Positions 44,626 through 52,899 of a stretch of DNA of 64,000 nt are shown here, one piece after another; the first letter of the stretch is position 1; every line of letters starts with the position of its first letter. Both the position numbers and the translations under genes were made by a program. Where the stretch lies: positions 1 through 64,000 of the forward strand of contig JBGSKC010000043.1 in the NCBI GenBank assembly GCA_041741415.1, given 5' to 3'. Source of the stretch: JANQTF01 sp041741415. GTDB lineage: Bacteria > Bacteroidota > Bacteroidia > J057. The notes beneath the pieces were generated by a model, which saw only the letters and a list, made by a program, of their open reading frames with translations, searched no databases and was not told the DNA's origin.

Positions 44626-46551
44626 TCAGGCGAGTTGTTGGCTGGGAATGAAGAGCCTGGCCGAGGTGCCAGATTCGGAAAAAAGCTGAAAGCTGGCGTG
44701 AAGTTTTTTGGCAAACGACTGGATGAGAAACATGCCCAGAGATGCGCTGTCTCCGGGGCTGAACCCGGCGGGCAGCCCTATGCCGTTGTCTTTCACTTCA
44801 AGCTGCCAGCCTTCGGGTTCCTGGCAAAAGGAAACCTCGATGGTGCCGGGGCGATCATCGGGAAAGGCATATTTGAGGGCATTGCTGATCAGTTCATTGA
44901 GGATCAGGCCCAGCGGAATGATCACATCCACATCCAGCTTCACAGACTCTACCCGGGTGCGAATCTCGACCTGCTCCCTGCTGATGGCGTAGCTGGAAAC
45001 AAGGCTCCGGGTGAGCTTGTCGATGTATTCAGCCATGTCAACCCCCACAAGGTTTTCATCCTGATAGAGGTTTTGGTGGATCAGGGCCATGGATTTGACC
45101 CTGTTTCGGCTTTCTTTCATCACTGCCAGGGCTTTGGGGTCTTCCACGCCGCGGGCTTGCAGGCTCAGAAGCGAAGAAATGACCTGGAGGTTGTTTTTGA
45201 CCCGGTGGTGAATTTCGCGCAGCAGCACTTCCTTTTCGCCAAGCGCCTCTCTGATCTGTTCATTTTTCCAGGCTAATTCCTTGTTGGCCAGGCTTCTGGT
45301 GCGAAACAACCAAAACAGGAGGCCCGCGATCAGGAGCAAGGCCCCAAGGCCTGCAATCACGGCGTTAACTTGGCGGTTCACCCGCTCCAGTTCCAGTTGC
45401 TGCAGCCGGATCTGGGTGCTTTTTTCGTAGTTGGAGTATTTGGCTTCCATTTCCTCCTGCAGCTTTTGGCGCTCCTCCGACTTGAGCTGCTCATACATTT
45501 CCTGGTAGGCCTTGAGGTAGCGAAATGCTTCTGCTTGATTGCCCATAGCTTCGTGTGTTTCAGACAACTGCTGATACACATCGGTCAGGTTGCTGTTGCG
45601 GGAGGTGCCATCCACGAGCTTTTCGGCTACCTGGAGGTAGCCAAGCGAGCGGGCAGGATCACCTTCTCCGCGAAAAATCCGGGCCAGGGTAATCAGCCCC
45701 TCCACCTCATCTTCTGTTGATAACCCTGCGTGGGGCACTTCGAAAATATCAGAAAGAATCGATTTGGCGCGGGCGGTGTCGCCAAGTTCAAAATAGCCGA
45801 TGCCCATGCCGAGGCTCACCGACTGGACTTCAGACTGGTCGCCGAGCTCGGCAAAAAGCTCCCGGGCCTGCTCGAAGTAGCGAATGGCTTCCGCCTGCTG
45901 GCCTAAATGAACATGTGCCGAGCCCAGGTTGTGAAAGGTGGTGGCGAGGCCTTTGCGGTCGTCAAGCTCTGTTTTGATCTGAAGAGAGCGCTGATAAATC
46001 CGGATGGCATCGTCATATTTCCCCATTAAGCGGTACACAACGCCCAGATTGTTGAAAATGTAGCTGAGCTCTGCCCGTTTCCCTTCTGCGATGGCAAGTT
46101 GTTCTGCCGCGAGATTTTGCTCAAGGGCCCGGCCCAGATCGCCGGAGAAATAATAGGCCACGCCTTTGTTGATAATAAACGAGAGAGGGGAATAGGGAAT
46201 GCCGGGCTTTTCTTCGAGCAGGGCAAGGCCCATGTCATAATAGCGAATGGCTTCTTCGGTTTGCCCTTTCACATCGCAGGCGATGCCCATTCTCTCATAA
46301 CTTCGAATTACCCCAATGTCGTAGCCAAGGGAGAGTGACCGGCGGAGCGTGGTATCCAGCAAGGCAAGGGCCCAATCGGCAGAGTCATTCATGAACTCTT
46401 TGACAATGATCTGGGCTGCATCAACCCCATTGATGCCGGGATCATTGCGCCAAACCTGCCACAGGCTGTCGATATTGAGAGACGACTGGCTGCAAAGGGG
46501 AGCCAGCCAAACAATCATGCCAAGGCAGGTCGCCGGGATTAATTTGATCAT
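44626..46551 (-). CDS. TPR-containing sensor histidine kinase (HisKA_2/HWE-like)
   Basis: A 641-residue kinase: signal/anchor sequence (MIKLIPATCLGMIVWLAPLCSQ), a periplasmic array of about seven TPR units (~50-350), a coiled coil, one membrane helix (~394-415, VIAGLGALLLIAGLLFWLF), then a HisKA_2-type phosphotransfer segment EIHHRVKNNLQVISSLLSLQA with His448/His449 and a HATPase_c domain (NELISNALKYAF N-box, DNGIGLP G-box). TPR kinases of this build are common in Bacteroidota. The start at 46551 is chosen because the upstream extension of the frame covers a repeat-rich intergenic stretch. Operon with the response regulator. Confidence 0.93.
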   Translation of the reverse strand: MIKLIPATCLGMIVWLAPLCSQSSLNIDSLWQVWRNDPGINGVDAAQIIVKEFMNDSADWALALLDTTLRRSLSLGYDIGVIRSYERMGIACDVKGQTEEAIRYYDMGLALLEEKPGIPYSPLSFIINKGVAYYFSGDLGRALEQNLAAEQLAIAEGKRAELSYIFNNLGVVYRLMGKYDDAIRIYQRSLQIKTELDDRKGLATTFHNLGSAHVHLGQQAEAIRYFEQARELFAELGDQSEVQSVSLGMGIGYFELGDTARAKSILSDIFEVPHAGLSTEDEVEGLITLARIFRGEGDPARSLGYLQVAEKLVDGTSRNSNLTDVYQQLSETHEAMGNQAEAFRYLKAYQEMYEQLKSEERQKLQEEMEAKYSNYEKSTQIRLQQLELERVNRQVNAVIAGLGALLLIAGLLFWLFRTRSLANKELAWKNEQIREALGEKEVLLREIHHRVKNNLQVISSLLSLQARGVEDPKALAVMKESRNRVKSMALIHQNLYQDENLVGVDMAEYIDKLTRSLVSSYAISREQVEIRTRVESVKLDVDVIIPLGLILNELISNALKYAFPDDRPGTIEVSFCQEPEGWQLEVKDNGIGLPAGFSPGDSASLGMFLIQSFAKKLHASFQLFSESGTSARLFIPSQQLA

Positions 46552-46718
46552 CCGTGCAGAAAAAGCCAGCCTTCCGGGGGCTGTGTGGCCACTTCGAAAA
46601 GGGAAATTAGCGAATGCGCTGCCAATCTCCATGCTAAAATTTCCCTGGGGCCCGGGCTCAAACCGGTCAGGATACCTTTGCTGAGCAACCATGCGGGAGA
46701 CTGTCGCCGGGAGGCATG

Positions 46719-46834
46719 TCCAAAACACAAATGGGTCGCGAGGCTATGCCTCGCGACCCTGAGCCGGGTGGGGCCCTGGTTGTTCGTTACTCCATGTGAA
46801 ATGCGAGCAGCGGCACGTCTGTTTCCGGCTAAAA
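46719..46834. repeat. Duplicated copy of the universal-stress-protein 3' end and terminator
   Basis: About 116 bp match 47683-47799 with six substitutions and one single-base gap (about 94% identity). The copy carries, on the minus strand, the last 13 codons of the universal stress protein gene (P-E-T-D-V-P-L-L-A-F-H-M-E and stop) and its hairpin terminator, but no rest of that gene. It sits directly 3' of the barrel-like gene at 46850. Confidence 0.92.
46733..46759 (-). terminator. Intrinsic terminator of the barrel-like protein gene
   Basis: GGGTCGCGAGG (46733-46743), loop CTATG, CCTCGCGACCC (46749-46759), with T-rich ATTTGTGTTTT next on the minus strand. Compared with the second copy at 47697, both arms changed together (G-C here, T-A there), so base pairing is kept. 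Confidence 0.85.
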
Positions 46835-46849
46835 CGGGGAAAGAGGTCT

Positions 46850-47533
46850 CTACATGCGCAGGGCGCGAAGCTGCAGGGCAAGCCCGGCATTGGGGCGGAA
46901 GGAGAATTCCGCGAAATCGAGGCCAAACCGGGTGGTCACGTTGGCGTAGGCCACAAGATTCTGGCTCATGCGCAGGTGAAAGCCGGTGGTGGCACTGTAA
47001 TATTGCTGCCTGACCGTCGAACCGGCTTCATTCACAAAGCGCTGCTCCCCCACTCCGCCAGAAACCCGCAGCCAGTTGCGCACAAGCACACCTGCTTCCA
47101 GTTCCCGGAAATCAGGCGTGGTGCCGACGGCAGGAAGCTCCTCCACGAGGCCTTGAAGGGCGTTCACCTCTGTTACAGCTTGCGGGGTAAGTTGGCCATA
47201 GGTGCCAAACACGCCAACTGCATGCGGGGTGCGGTTCCCGCCATTAAACCTGTACCCAAGAAAGCCGAATACCTGCCAGTTCAGCCGCTGCGCACTGGTG
47301 GCGCGCTCAAGGGTTGTATGGCCATCCTGGCCAGCCGGGAAGGCTTCACCAGCCTGATCAAGGATGTACTGAGGTCCGCCCCCGGCGACCAGCATCAGCC
47401 GGTGGTAGTGGGGATTTTCTTGCATGGCCTGGCGCGAAGGGGTGCACTTGCGGTCGTCGCAGGGAGCATCACATTGTGCATAAGCAGGTGCCATTGCAGA
47501 CATGACCAGCAGACTGAGTAGAATCTTCTTCAT
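46850..47533 (-). CDS. Secreted/outer-membrane protein of unknown function
   Basis: A 227-residue protein with signal peptide MKKILLSLLVMSAMAPAYAQ, followed by a short Cys-rich segment (CDAPCDDRKC) and an alternating beta pattern (GFLGYRFNGG, HAVGVFGTYGQL, ELEAGVLVRNWLRVSGGVG, YYSATTGFHLRM, AYANVTTRFGLDF) that looks like an 8-12-stranded outer-membrane barrel. No named family is recognised. The start at 47533 precedes the signal peptide; an upstream in-frame ATG would read through the repeat and is rejected. It ends 15 bp before the duplicated universal-stress-protein tail. Confidence 0.75.
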   Translation of the reverse strand: MKKILLSLLVMSAMAPAYAQCDAPCDDRKCTPSRQAMQENPHYHRLMLVAGGGPQYILDQAGEAFPAGQDGHTTLERATSAQRLNWQVFGFLGYRFNGGNRTPHAVGVFGTYGQLTPQAVTEVNALQGLVEELPAVGTTPDFRELEAGVLVRNWLRVSGGVGEQRFVNEAGSTVRQQYYSATTGFHLRMSQNLVAYANVTTRFGLDFAEFSFRPNAGLALQLRALRM

Positions 47534-47682
47534 AGGACCGGTGGTTGGAGGATGATGAGAGATATGAAAAGAACGGTATTTTCCTGAAAAAAATTGACAG
47601 GCCAGGGAAGGAAAATAAGGAAGTGGCACACTCCGCCAGTTGCTCCCCGCCACGATAGGGTGAGGCTGCCTTGAGGGGCGTT

Positions 47683-47799
47683 TCCAAAACACAAAAGGGT
47701 CGCGATGTTATGCATCGCGACCCTGAGCCTGGTGGGGCCCTGTTTGTTCGTTACTCCATGTGAAATGCGAGCAGCGGCACGTCTGTTTCCAGGCTAAAA
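47683..47799. repeat. Resident copy of the duplicated universal-stress-protein tail and terminator
   Basis: Partner of 46719-46834. Its upper part is the true 3' end of the universal stress protein gene and its lower part the terminator and spacer. The similarity stops sharply at TCCAAAACAC on one side and GGCTAAAA on the other. Confidence 0.92.
47697..47723 (-). terminator. Intrinsic terminator of the universal stress protein gene
   Basis: GGGTCGCGATG (47697-47707), loop TTATG, CATCGCGACCC (47713-47723), followed on the minus strand by TTTTGTGTTTT. It lies 27 bp past the stop codon. Confidence 0.88.
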
Positions 47800-48638
47800 G
47801 CCCGTGTGAGGCCCGGATGAAGGGTTTGGCGCTGGTCGTTGCGAAGATGGGTGAGCAGCGTCACGATATCAACGTGGTGGGTCACCACATAGCGGTGCAG
47901 CCCACGAACGATGTCGGTGTTGTTCACGACCTCAAACTGAATTTTTTTCGCTGCAATTTCTGCGCGGTAGGTTTCCTCAAGGCTTGTCACATCCAGCTTG
48001 GTGGGGCCTTCGTCGGGCGTGTGGACATGGACGCAGGAAATGGTGGCTCCAAACACTTCGGCAAAACTGAGGAGCTGGTCCAGGATGACCATATCCGGTT
48101 CGTCAAAATTGGAGGCATAGAGAATGTGGCGAACTGGCTGATACTGCACCCCGCCCGGCACAGCCAGGATCGGGCAACCAGCCCGCTCAATCACCCGGGT
48201 GGTTACACTGCCGAGGATTTTTTCCGACATGCTTTCCTGCCCGAGGGTTCCCATCACCACGAGATCTACTTCCTGCGATTGGCTCATGGTGAGAATCTCA
48301 TCAGGAGCGTAACCCGGCTCAATGCGGTATTCCATGGCTACCCCTTCTCCCAACATGCGGAGCAGGTCGTATTTGTAGTCCTGAAACTTGGCCTCGGCGG
48401 CATCCACCTTTTCCTTTTGCATAGATTCCATGAACTCCCGGGGGGCCAGTCCTTCGGCTACAGGAGGCAGGTAGTAAACATGCAGCGCCACGAGGCGGGC
48501 CTGCAGACTCCAGGCCAGGTTGGCCGCATACATGAAGGCGTTGTTAGCGGCTTCGGAGAAATCGGTTGGAACCAATATGGTCTTGATTTCGCGTGTGTCG
48601 AGCCGTCTTGGCTGGGTTTGAGCAGATGACATATTCAT
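47751..48638 (-). CDS. Tandem universal stress protein (two UspA domains)
   Basis: A 295-residue cytoplasmic protein of two UspA-like domains. Domain 1 (~18-150) starts TILVPTDFSEAANNAFMYA and carries the ATP-binding signature G-x2-G-x9-GS in GTLGQESMSEKILGSVTTR, ending CPILAVP. Domain 2 (~160-295) starts HILYASNFDEPDMVILDQL and lacks that signature, so only the first half is expected to bind ATP. The start at 48638 or two codons later is possible. Single-gene transcript with a promoter box upstream and a strong terminator. A stress role follows from family only. Confidence 0.93.
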   Translation of the reverse strand: MNMSSAQTQPRRLDTREIKTILVPTDFSEAANNAFMYAANLAWSLQARLVALHVYYLPPVAEGLAPREFMESMQKEKVDAAEAKFQDYKYDLLRMLGEGVAMEYRIEPGYAPDEILTMSQSQEVDLVVMGTLGQESMSEKILGSVTTRVIERAGCPILAVPGGVQYQPVRHILYASNFDEPDMVILDQLLSFAEVFGATISCVHVHTPDEGPTKLDVTSLEETYRAEIAAKKIQFEVVNNTDIVRGLHRYVVTHHVDIVTLLTHLRNDQRQTLHPGLTRAFSLETDVPLLAFHME

Positions 48639-48667
48639 TTTGATCGGGTTCCAGGTGATTGTCAAAC

Positions 48668-48675
48668 CAAACTTA
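48668..48675 (-). promoter_or_regulatory. Candidate -7 promoter box for the universal stress protein gene
   Basis: The minus strand reads TAAGTTTG, an exact TAnnTTTG match, 29 bp upstream of the ATG at 48638. No good -33 TTG was found, so confidence is moderate. Confidence 0.45.
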
Positions 48676-48835
48676 TTTCCCGGATCCCTTTGATATGATG
48701 ACCGGAATCAAGCAGGCAAATGACTTTTTCCCTGAAACGAGGTAACTGGATAGCCAAAGAAAGGCAAAAAGGAAACCCCGTCGCCAGGATGTTGGCGATT
48801 ACAAAAGAAATTTCTGGTCCGGTTCTATAACTGCC

Positions 48836-49243
48836 TCAGCGCCAGGCTCCCAGCAAGGCACCCATGGCAGCCATGAAGAGCACCTGATAGCCGGCGTCAA
48901 TCAAAAACAGCTTCAGGCTCCTGCGCTGATATAGCATGTTGATTGCGATGGAGGTGGCCGCAAAGCCCACCCCGGCCAGCAGCCCATGGTGCAGGCCCAC
49001 CATCCAACTGGCTTCTTCGCGCTGCAGAAACATCGCCAGCACCAAAGCCATCACCAGCATCATCACGAAACTGAGCCCGAAGGTCACGGCCATGTTGCCT
49101 TTAGCCAGGTACTCATCCGTGTAGCCAAGCTCGCGCTGCCAGGCTTTGCCAAACAATACCGGGCTGTACCACAGGGCACCGATGCCGAAGACAATCAGGC
49201 CAGCCACCAAAATAGCGAGATAGTTGAGCGTAGAAAGGTCCAT
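48836..49243 (-). CDS. DUF1761 family membrane protein
   Basis: A 135-residue membrane protein with four hydrophobic helices. The N-terminus LNYLAILVAGLIVFGIGALWYSPVLFGKAWQRELGY is the DUF1761 signature (G-A-L-W-Y-S-P-x-L-F-G-K-x-W), and the end IDAGYQVLFMAAMGALLGAW also matches. Function of the family is not established. It is transcribed on the minus strand between the universal stress protein and M50 protease genes, 78 bp from the latter. Confidence 0.88.
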   Translation of the reverse strand: MDLSTLNYLAILVAGLIVFGIGALWYSPVLFGKAWQRELGYTDEYLAKGNMAVTFGLSFVMMLVMALVLAMFLQREEASWMVGLHHGLLAGVGFAATSIAINMLYQRRSLKLFLIDAGYQVLFMAAMGALLGAWR

Positions 49244-49321
49244 AAACAGGTTCGTTTGTCCAGAAAATTACGAAACCGAACCAATGTTTACAACTCCGAT
49301 TTTCTGCCCTTCTCACTCGTG

Positions 49322-50533
49322 TTAACCGCCGATAATCCGCAGGGGAGCAGGACTGAACGACAGCACAAAAATGGCGAAGGCCAGCCAGCCTAACCATAGC
49401 CTGGCCCCGCTTACCCGCTCCTCCCAGGTCGCCGTCGGGTGGTCCAGCCCGATGATTCGCAACGCCACCACCGCATACACCAGCCAGATGGCATTCACCT
49501 CCAGGGCAGGGAACTGGCTTGCCAACAAGCCCTGCAACCCGAAAAAAGCAGCAGCAGCCGCAATGCTTTGCCACCATTTGCTTCCTTTGATCACCACCCT
49601 CGCGGCATAGATGAGAAACAACCCATACAAGGCCAGCCCTGCATTATCCCAAACATCTCCCGGCTCCAGCCTCACGAGGCCCGTGCCGCCAATGAGCAGC
49701 AGCGACACCAGGGTCACCCTCGCGATCAGGCCCGCCCAGCGACGGCCAAACATGCCATAGGCCACGTGCCCGCCGTCCAACTGCCCCATTGGAAGCAGGT
49801 TTAATGCCGTGAAAAAGAGGGTGATATATCCAACAAACAAAAATGGGTAGTGGATCAGGTCAAAATGGCTCGGAACCTGCTCCGGATCGGACACCAACAC
49901 TGCCTTCATGGCTTCAAACAGCAGGTTGGTGCCCACCATATAGGCCATTACCCCTTCCCCGGCCTCGTTTTTTTGGTCAATAAAAGCATGCAGCTCATTC
50001 TCCTCCGGCACCTGGCCAAAATACAGGGCATAGTCCGGCTCCCGCTCCATTACATAGCTTTGCTTGTCGGGCAAATGGGTAAATCCATACAGCAGCAGCA
50101 GCAGCGAAATCACGAAGCCAGCCAGGGGCCCGGCGATGCCAATGTCGAAATATTGCTTTGTCGTTCTGGGCACCTGCCGCAGCCGGATCACGGCTCCCAG
50201 CGTTCCGATGTTCAGCACCCCGGGCAACGGAAAAAAGAGCGGCAGGTAATAGGGCAGTGAGGCGCTCACTTTGTGGTAGCGGGACATGAAATAATGCCCA
50301 AACTCGTGGAATGTGAGAAAAGCCATAAAGGCAACCGCATAGCTCAGGCCCAGCCACACATCACCGATGTGCAGGAGGCGGGAAGCTGGCAGCCATCCGC
50401 CCCAGCCAATCCAGTAGTTGCCGCTGGTTAGCTCGGCTCCCGCGAGGAGCATGGTGAAAAAAGTCACCAGAAAAAGCCCGCCATGGATCAGGGCAGGGCG
50501 CAGGCGGCGCCAGGAGGAAAGGGGTGGCTGCAT
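49322..50533 (-). CDS. M50-family (site-2 protease-like) membrane metalloprotease
   Basis: A 403-residue integral membrane zinc protease. The zinc motif HEFGH (His76-Glu77, His80) lies in a membrane helix (AFMAFLTFHEFGHYFMSRYH) and the third ligand motif NLLPMGQLDGGH is in a later helix near residue 250, as in S2P enzymes. There is no PDZ domain; instead a ~60-residue hydrophilic insert (PDKQSYVMEREPDYALYFGQ...) lies between helices. Such proteases cleave within membranes; the substrate, possibly an anti-sigma factor, is unknown. Confidence 0.9.
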   Translation of the reverse strand: MQPPLSSWRRLRPALIHGGLFLVTFFTMLLAGAELTSGNYWIGWGGWLPASRLLHIGDVWLGLSYAVAFMAFLTFHEFGHYFMSRYHKVSASLPYYLPLFFPLPGVLNIGTLGAVIRLRQVPRTTKQYFDIGIAGPLAGFVISLLLLLYGFTHLPDKQSYVMEREPDYALYFGQVPEENELHAFIDQKNEAGEGVMAYMVGTNLLFEAMKAVLVSDPEQVPSHFDLIHYPFLFVGYITLFFTALNLLPMGQLDGGHVAYGMFGRRWAGLIARVTLVSLLLIGGTGLVRLEPGDVWDNAGLALYGLFLIYAARVVIKGSKWWQSIAAAAAFFGLQGLLASQFPALEVNAIWLVYAVVALRIIGLDHPTATWEERVSGARLWLGWLAFAIFVLSFSPAPLRIIGG

Positions 50534-50854
50534 GAAAGAGGTTGTGTGGAAACGGGAAAGATGTTGCGCATTCAGCGCCGGGAGGCGGGAGAAAGAAGGC
50601 TTTCGCCGGCTGCCTGACCAAAGGGCTTCAAGGCGAACATACGAAAAAAAAATGCCCTCGCTTTGGGCGGGGGTATTGACTTAATAGGACCATAGTTGAG
50701 GCGATAGCATCGCAACCTGAAAAATGAGCAACCTGGGGCAGAGCTTTACCCAGGCAAAGAATTTTCAGCGAAATGTATTCAATTCTCTATGAAATGTTTA
50801 TTCTTCATCCCCATATTTCATAACTATATTTGCAGTAACAGAAATAAAAGCTTT
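50534..50854. other. Divergent intergenic region, M50 protease / AraC regulator
   Basis: No gene is supported in these 321 bp. GC content falls sharply toward the AraC gene, marking the left edge of the AT-rich block. A minus-strand TATGTTCG (50641-50634) is one mismatch from the -7 consensus for the protease gene, and TATATTTG on the plus strand is the -7 candidate for the AraC gene. Confidence 0.45.
50825..50832 (+). promoter_or_regulatory. Candidate -7 promoter box for the AraC regulator operon
   Basis: TATATTTG matches TAnnTTTG exactly and ends 22 bp before the ATG at 50855. Its place rules against the upstream in-frame ATG at 50789 as the true start. The -33 region is only T-rich. Confidence 0.45.
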
Positions 50855-51760
50855 ATGTCCAGGATTGTTCACGTTGCCTCGGTCACAGAAATGTATACGA
50901 TGCTCAACATGGGGAGCCCTAACCACCCGCTTATCACGGTAATTCGGGATTGGGGCCAGAGTGAACTCAATCTTGGAGAAATAAAATTTACAAGTGATCT
51001 CTATTATTTTGCTCTAAAAGGAAACATCAAAGGTGCTTTTAAGTACGGAAAAAATACTTACGATTATCAGGAAGGAACGCTTGTATTTATCGGGCCGGGG
51101 CAAGTGGCCACATTTGAACGCCCTTCAAAAGAAAACCAAGAAGAAGGCTGGGCAGTATTGTTTCACCCTGACCTTATCCGCAAATCTGAGCTCGGAAAAT
51201 CAATCGAAAATTATTCATTCTTTCATTACCAAACCACCGAGGCACTGCATCTCTCTCTTAAAGAAAAGCAACTCCTGAATACAGTTGTTGAAAATATCGA
51301 ACAAGAAATAAAACAAAATTTAGACAAGCACTCACAGAATTTAATTATCCAACATCTTGAGACAATCCTGAAATACAGCTTTCGCTTCTATGATAGGCAG
51401 TTTTACACGCGCACCAATCTCAACAAAGACCTGATCAGTCGCTTCGAGCAGTTCCTCCATGCCTATTTTGCGTCCGATCAACTGGCAAAGAAAGGGATCC
51501 CTACCGTGATCGAATGTGGTAAAGAGCTCCATATTTCCGGGCCTTACCTAAGCGACCTTCTAAAGGTGGAGACTGGCAAAAGTGCTAAGGATCATATCTA
51601 CGGCCATCTGATCAATCTTGCAAAGACAAAGCTGCTTAACACACCGCTTTCAATCCATGAAATTGCAACTGACCTAGGATTTGAGTATCCGCAGCATTTC
51701 AGCAAGCTTTTCAGGTCGAAAACAGGCCTGAGCCCGACCGAATTTCGCAACATCAACTAA
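50855..51760 (+). CDS. AraC-family transcriptional regulator
   Basis: A 301-residue regulator with an N-terminal cupin-like sensing domain (~20-170, including NTYDYQEGTLVFIGPGQVATF) and a C-terminal AraC double helix-turn-helix (~205-300: ELHISGPYLSDLLKVETGKSAKDHI and IHEIATDLGFEYPQHFSKLFRSKTGLSPTEFRN). It starts an AT-rich five-gene block ending in a short-chain dehydrogenase, a pairing common in Bacteroidota, and likely controls it. Base composition differs from the flanks, pointing to acquisition by transfer. Confidence 0.93.
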   Translation: MSRIVHVASVTEMYTMLNMGSPNHPLITVIRDWGQSELNLGEIKFTSDLYYFALKGNIKGAFKYGKNTYDYQEGTLVFIGPGQVATFERPSKENQEEGWAVLFHPDLIRKSELGKSIENYSFFHYQTTEALHLSLKEKQLLNTVVENIEQEIKQNLDKHSQNLIIQHLETILKYSFRFYDRQFYTRTNLNKDLISRFEQFLHAYFASDQLAKKGIPTVIECGKELHISGPYLSDLLKVETGKSAKDHIYGHLINLAKTKLLNTPLSIHEIATDLGFEYPQHFSKLFRSKTGLSPTEFRNIN

Positions 51761-51769
51761 CCTCAAAAA

Positions 51770-52453
51770 ATGGCCCCAATGACAAAGGAAAAGAAGAAAA
51801 ACATCCGCAGGCGCTGGGTCAAAACCACGGCCATCCTTTTCGGTGGTTTATTTTTGGGACTGGTTGGGGTTGACATCTTATTCAGAAGCCTGCCTGTAGC
51901 AGAATGCTCCGAAGAAAAATCGGGCAAGGCTGAAATCAAATGCCCTTTCCTTGCCTTCGCAAAACCCTCCATTGAAAACCGCAGTGCCTTTGTTAATGAT
52001 GTCGAAAAATTTGGCATGGACAGGACAATGGCACAATTTGTTGCTCTACAGGTTGGGTGGCAGCAAAAAGGGCTTTGGTCCATTCTGCGGGGAGAGGCTC
52101 CAGACATTTATTCCCTGGAAAGCGTTCATGGAGTGTCACACTGCGACTTGTATTCCAGCTACCTGCCCGAGTTGGAGCAGGAAGCCAGGTCACTGGAGGT
52201 GAACGGGCAAATTACCCTGCAAGACCTGGTACAGATGAAAAAATGGGTGGCACAACAGCTACAGGTGGAGGTAGTGGAGTCAAGCCAGATTGAGACGGCT
52301 TTGCTGTTTGTGAAAGCGGGAGGTGATCTCGAAACACAAAAAGTATATACAGAAGATGTCTTCACGCTGCTCAAAGGCCAGCGACCGGGTCGTGATGCAC
52401 TCATTAATGCGGACCTGCTAAGGAAAGCCCGCGAGCTATCCAACTGGGATTAA
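51770..52453 (+). CDS. Membrane-anchored protein of unknown function (possible remote Peroxidase_2 relative)
   Basis: A 227-residue protein with a basic N-terminus and one membrane segment (TTAILFGGLFLGLVGVDILF), then an exported domain. It begins 9 bp after the regulator stop, so co-transcription is likely. The exported part has an early Cys-Pro (EIKCPFLAFAKPS), a central HGVSHCDLYSSYL and a later GQITLQDLVQMKKW. The order Cys-Pro, His/Asp region, G-x-I-T-L-x-D-L recalls fungal-type chloroperoxidases (Peroxidase_2, heme-thiolate), but similarity is too weak to call. Otherwise no family is recognised. Confidence 0.7.
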   Translation: MAPMTKEKKKNIRRRWVKTTAILFGGLFLGLVGVDILFRSLPVAECSEEKSGKAEIKCPFLAFAKPSIENRSAFVNDVEKFGMDRTMAQFVALQVGWQQKGLWSILRGEAPDIYSLESVHGVSHCDLYSSYLPELEQEARSLEVNGQITLQDLVQMKKWVAQQLQVEVVESSQIETALLFVKAGGDLETQKVYTEDVFTLLKGQRPGRDALINADLLRKARELSNWD

Positions 52454-52472
52454 CCTACCCAACTTCGCTTCA

Positions 52473-52886
52473 ATGCTCAAACGTCCAACTTGGCCAAATG
52501 CGTTCCTGTATGGAATGCTGGGATTTCACGCCCTGTATCAGCTTGGCTTTGGAACCCTTACCCTCATCAACCCGCAGTCGTTGGAAGTGCCCTATGCCTT
52601 TCCTTCCCAGGTTGTACCTGCGTTGTTTCTCATCGTGCTAATGCTATCGTTCGGTCAATTTTTCCTGGCCGCAACGGCATTTTTCAGCATAATCATGACA
52701 ATAAAATCTCATTTCTCGGGCCCGGTTTTGGGCATTTTCCTGGGGTCTTATTTCCTCCTGCTGGGAATCACAGGCCTGCTCACAGCAGATCAGCGGGCAA
52801 CGCTCTTCATAGATGTTGTCAGAGGGCTGCTCACTTTGCTTGCAGGCGTTGGGGTTCTCAGAAAAACAACCGTCGCCTTGCCATAA
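52473..52886 (+). CDS. Four-helix membrane protein of unknown function
   Basis: A 137-residue protein with four hydrophobic segments (roughly 10-33, 45-72, 80-103 and 112-132) and no other motif. It lies 19 bp after the preceding gene and 13 bp before the next, inside the AraC-led operon. It may be a small DoxX-like or integral helper protein; the family is not recognised. Confidence 0.75.
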   Translation: MLKRPTWPNAFLYGMLGFHALYQLGFGTLTLINPQSLEVPYAFPSQVVPALFLIVLMLSFGQFFLAATAFFSIIMTIKSHFSGPVLGIFLGSYFLLLGITGLLTADQRATLFIDVVRGLLTLLAGVGVLRKTTVALP

Positions 52887-52899
52887 CCAATCCTTTATC

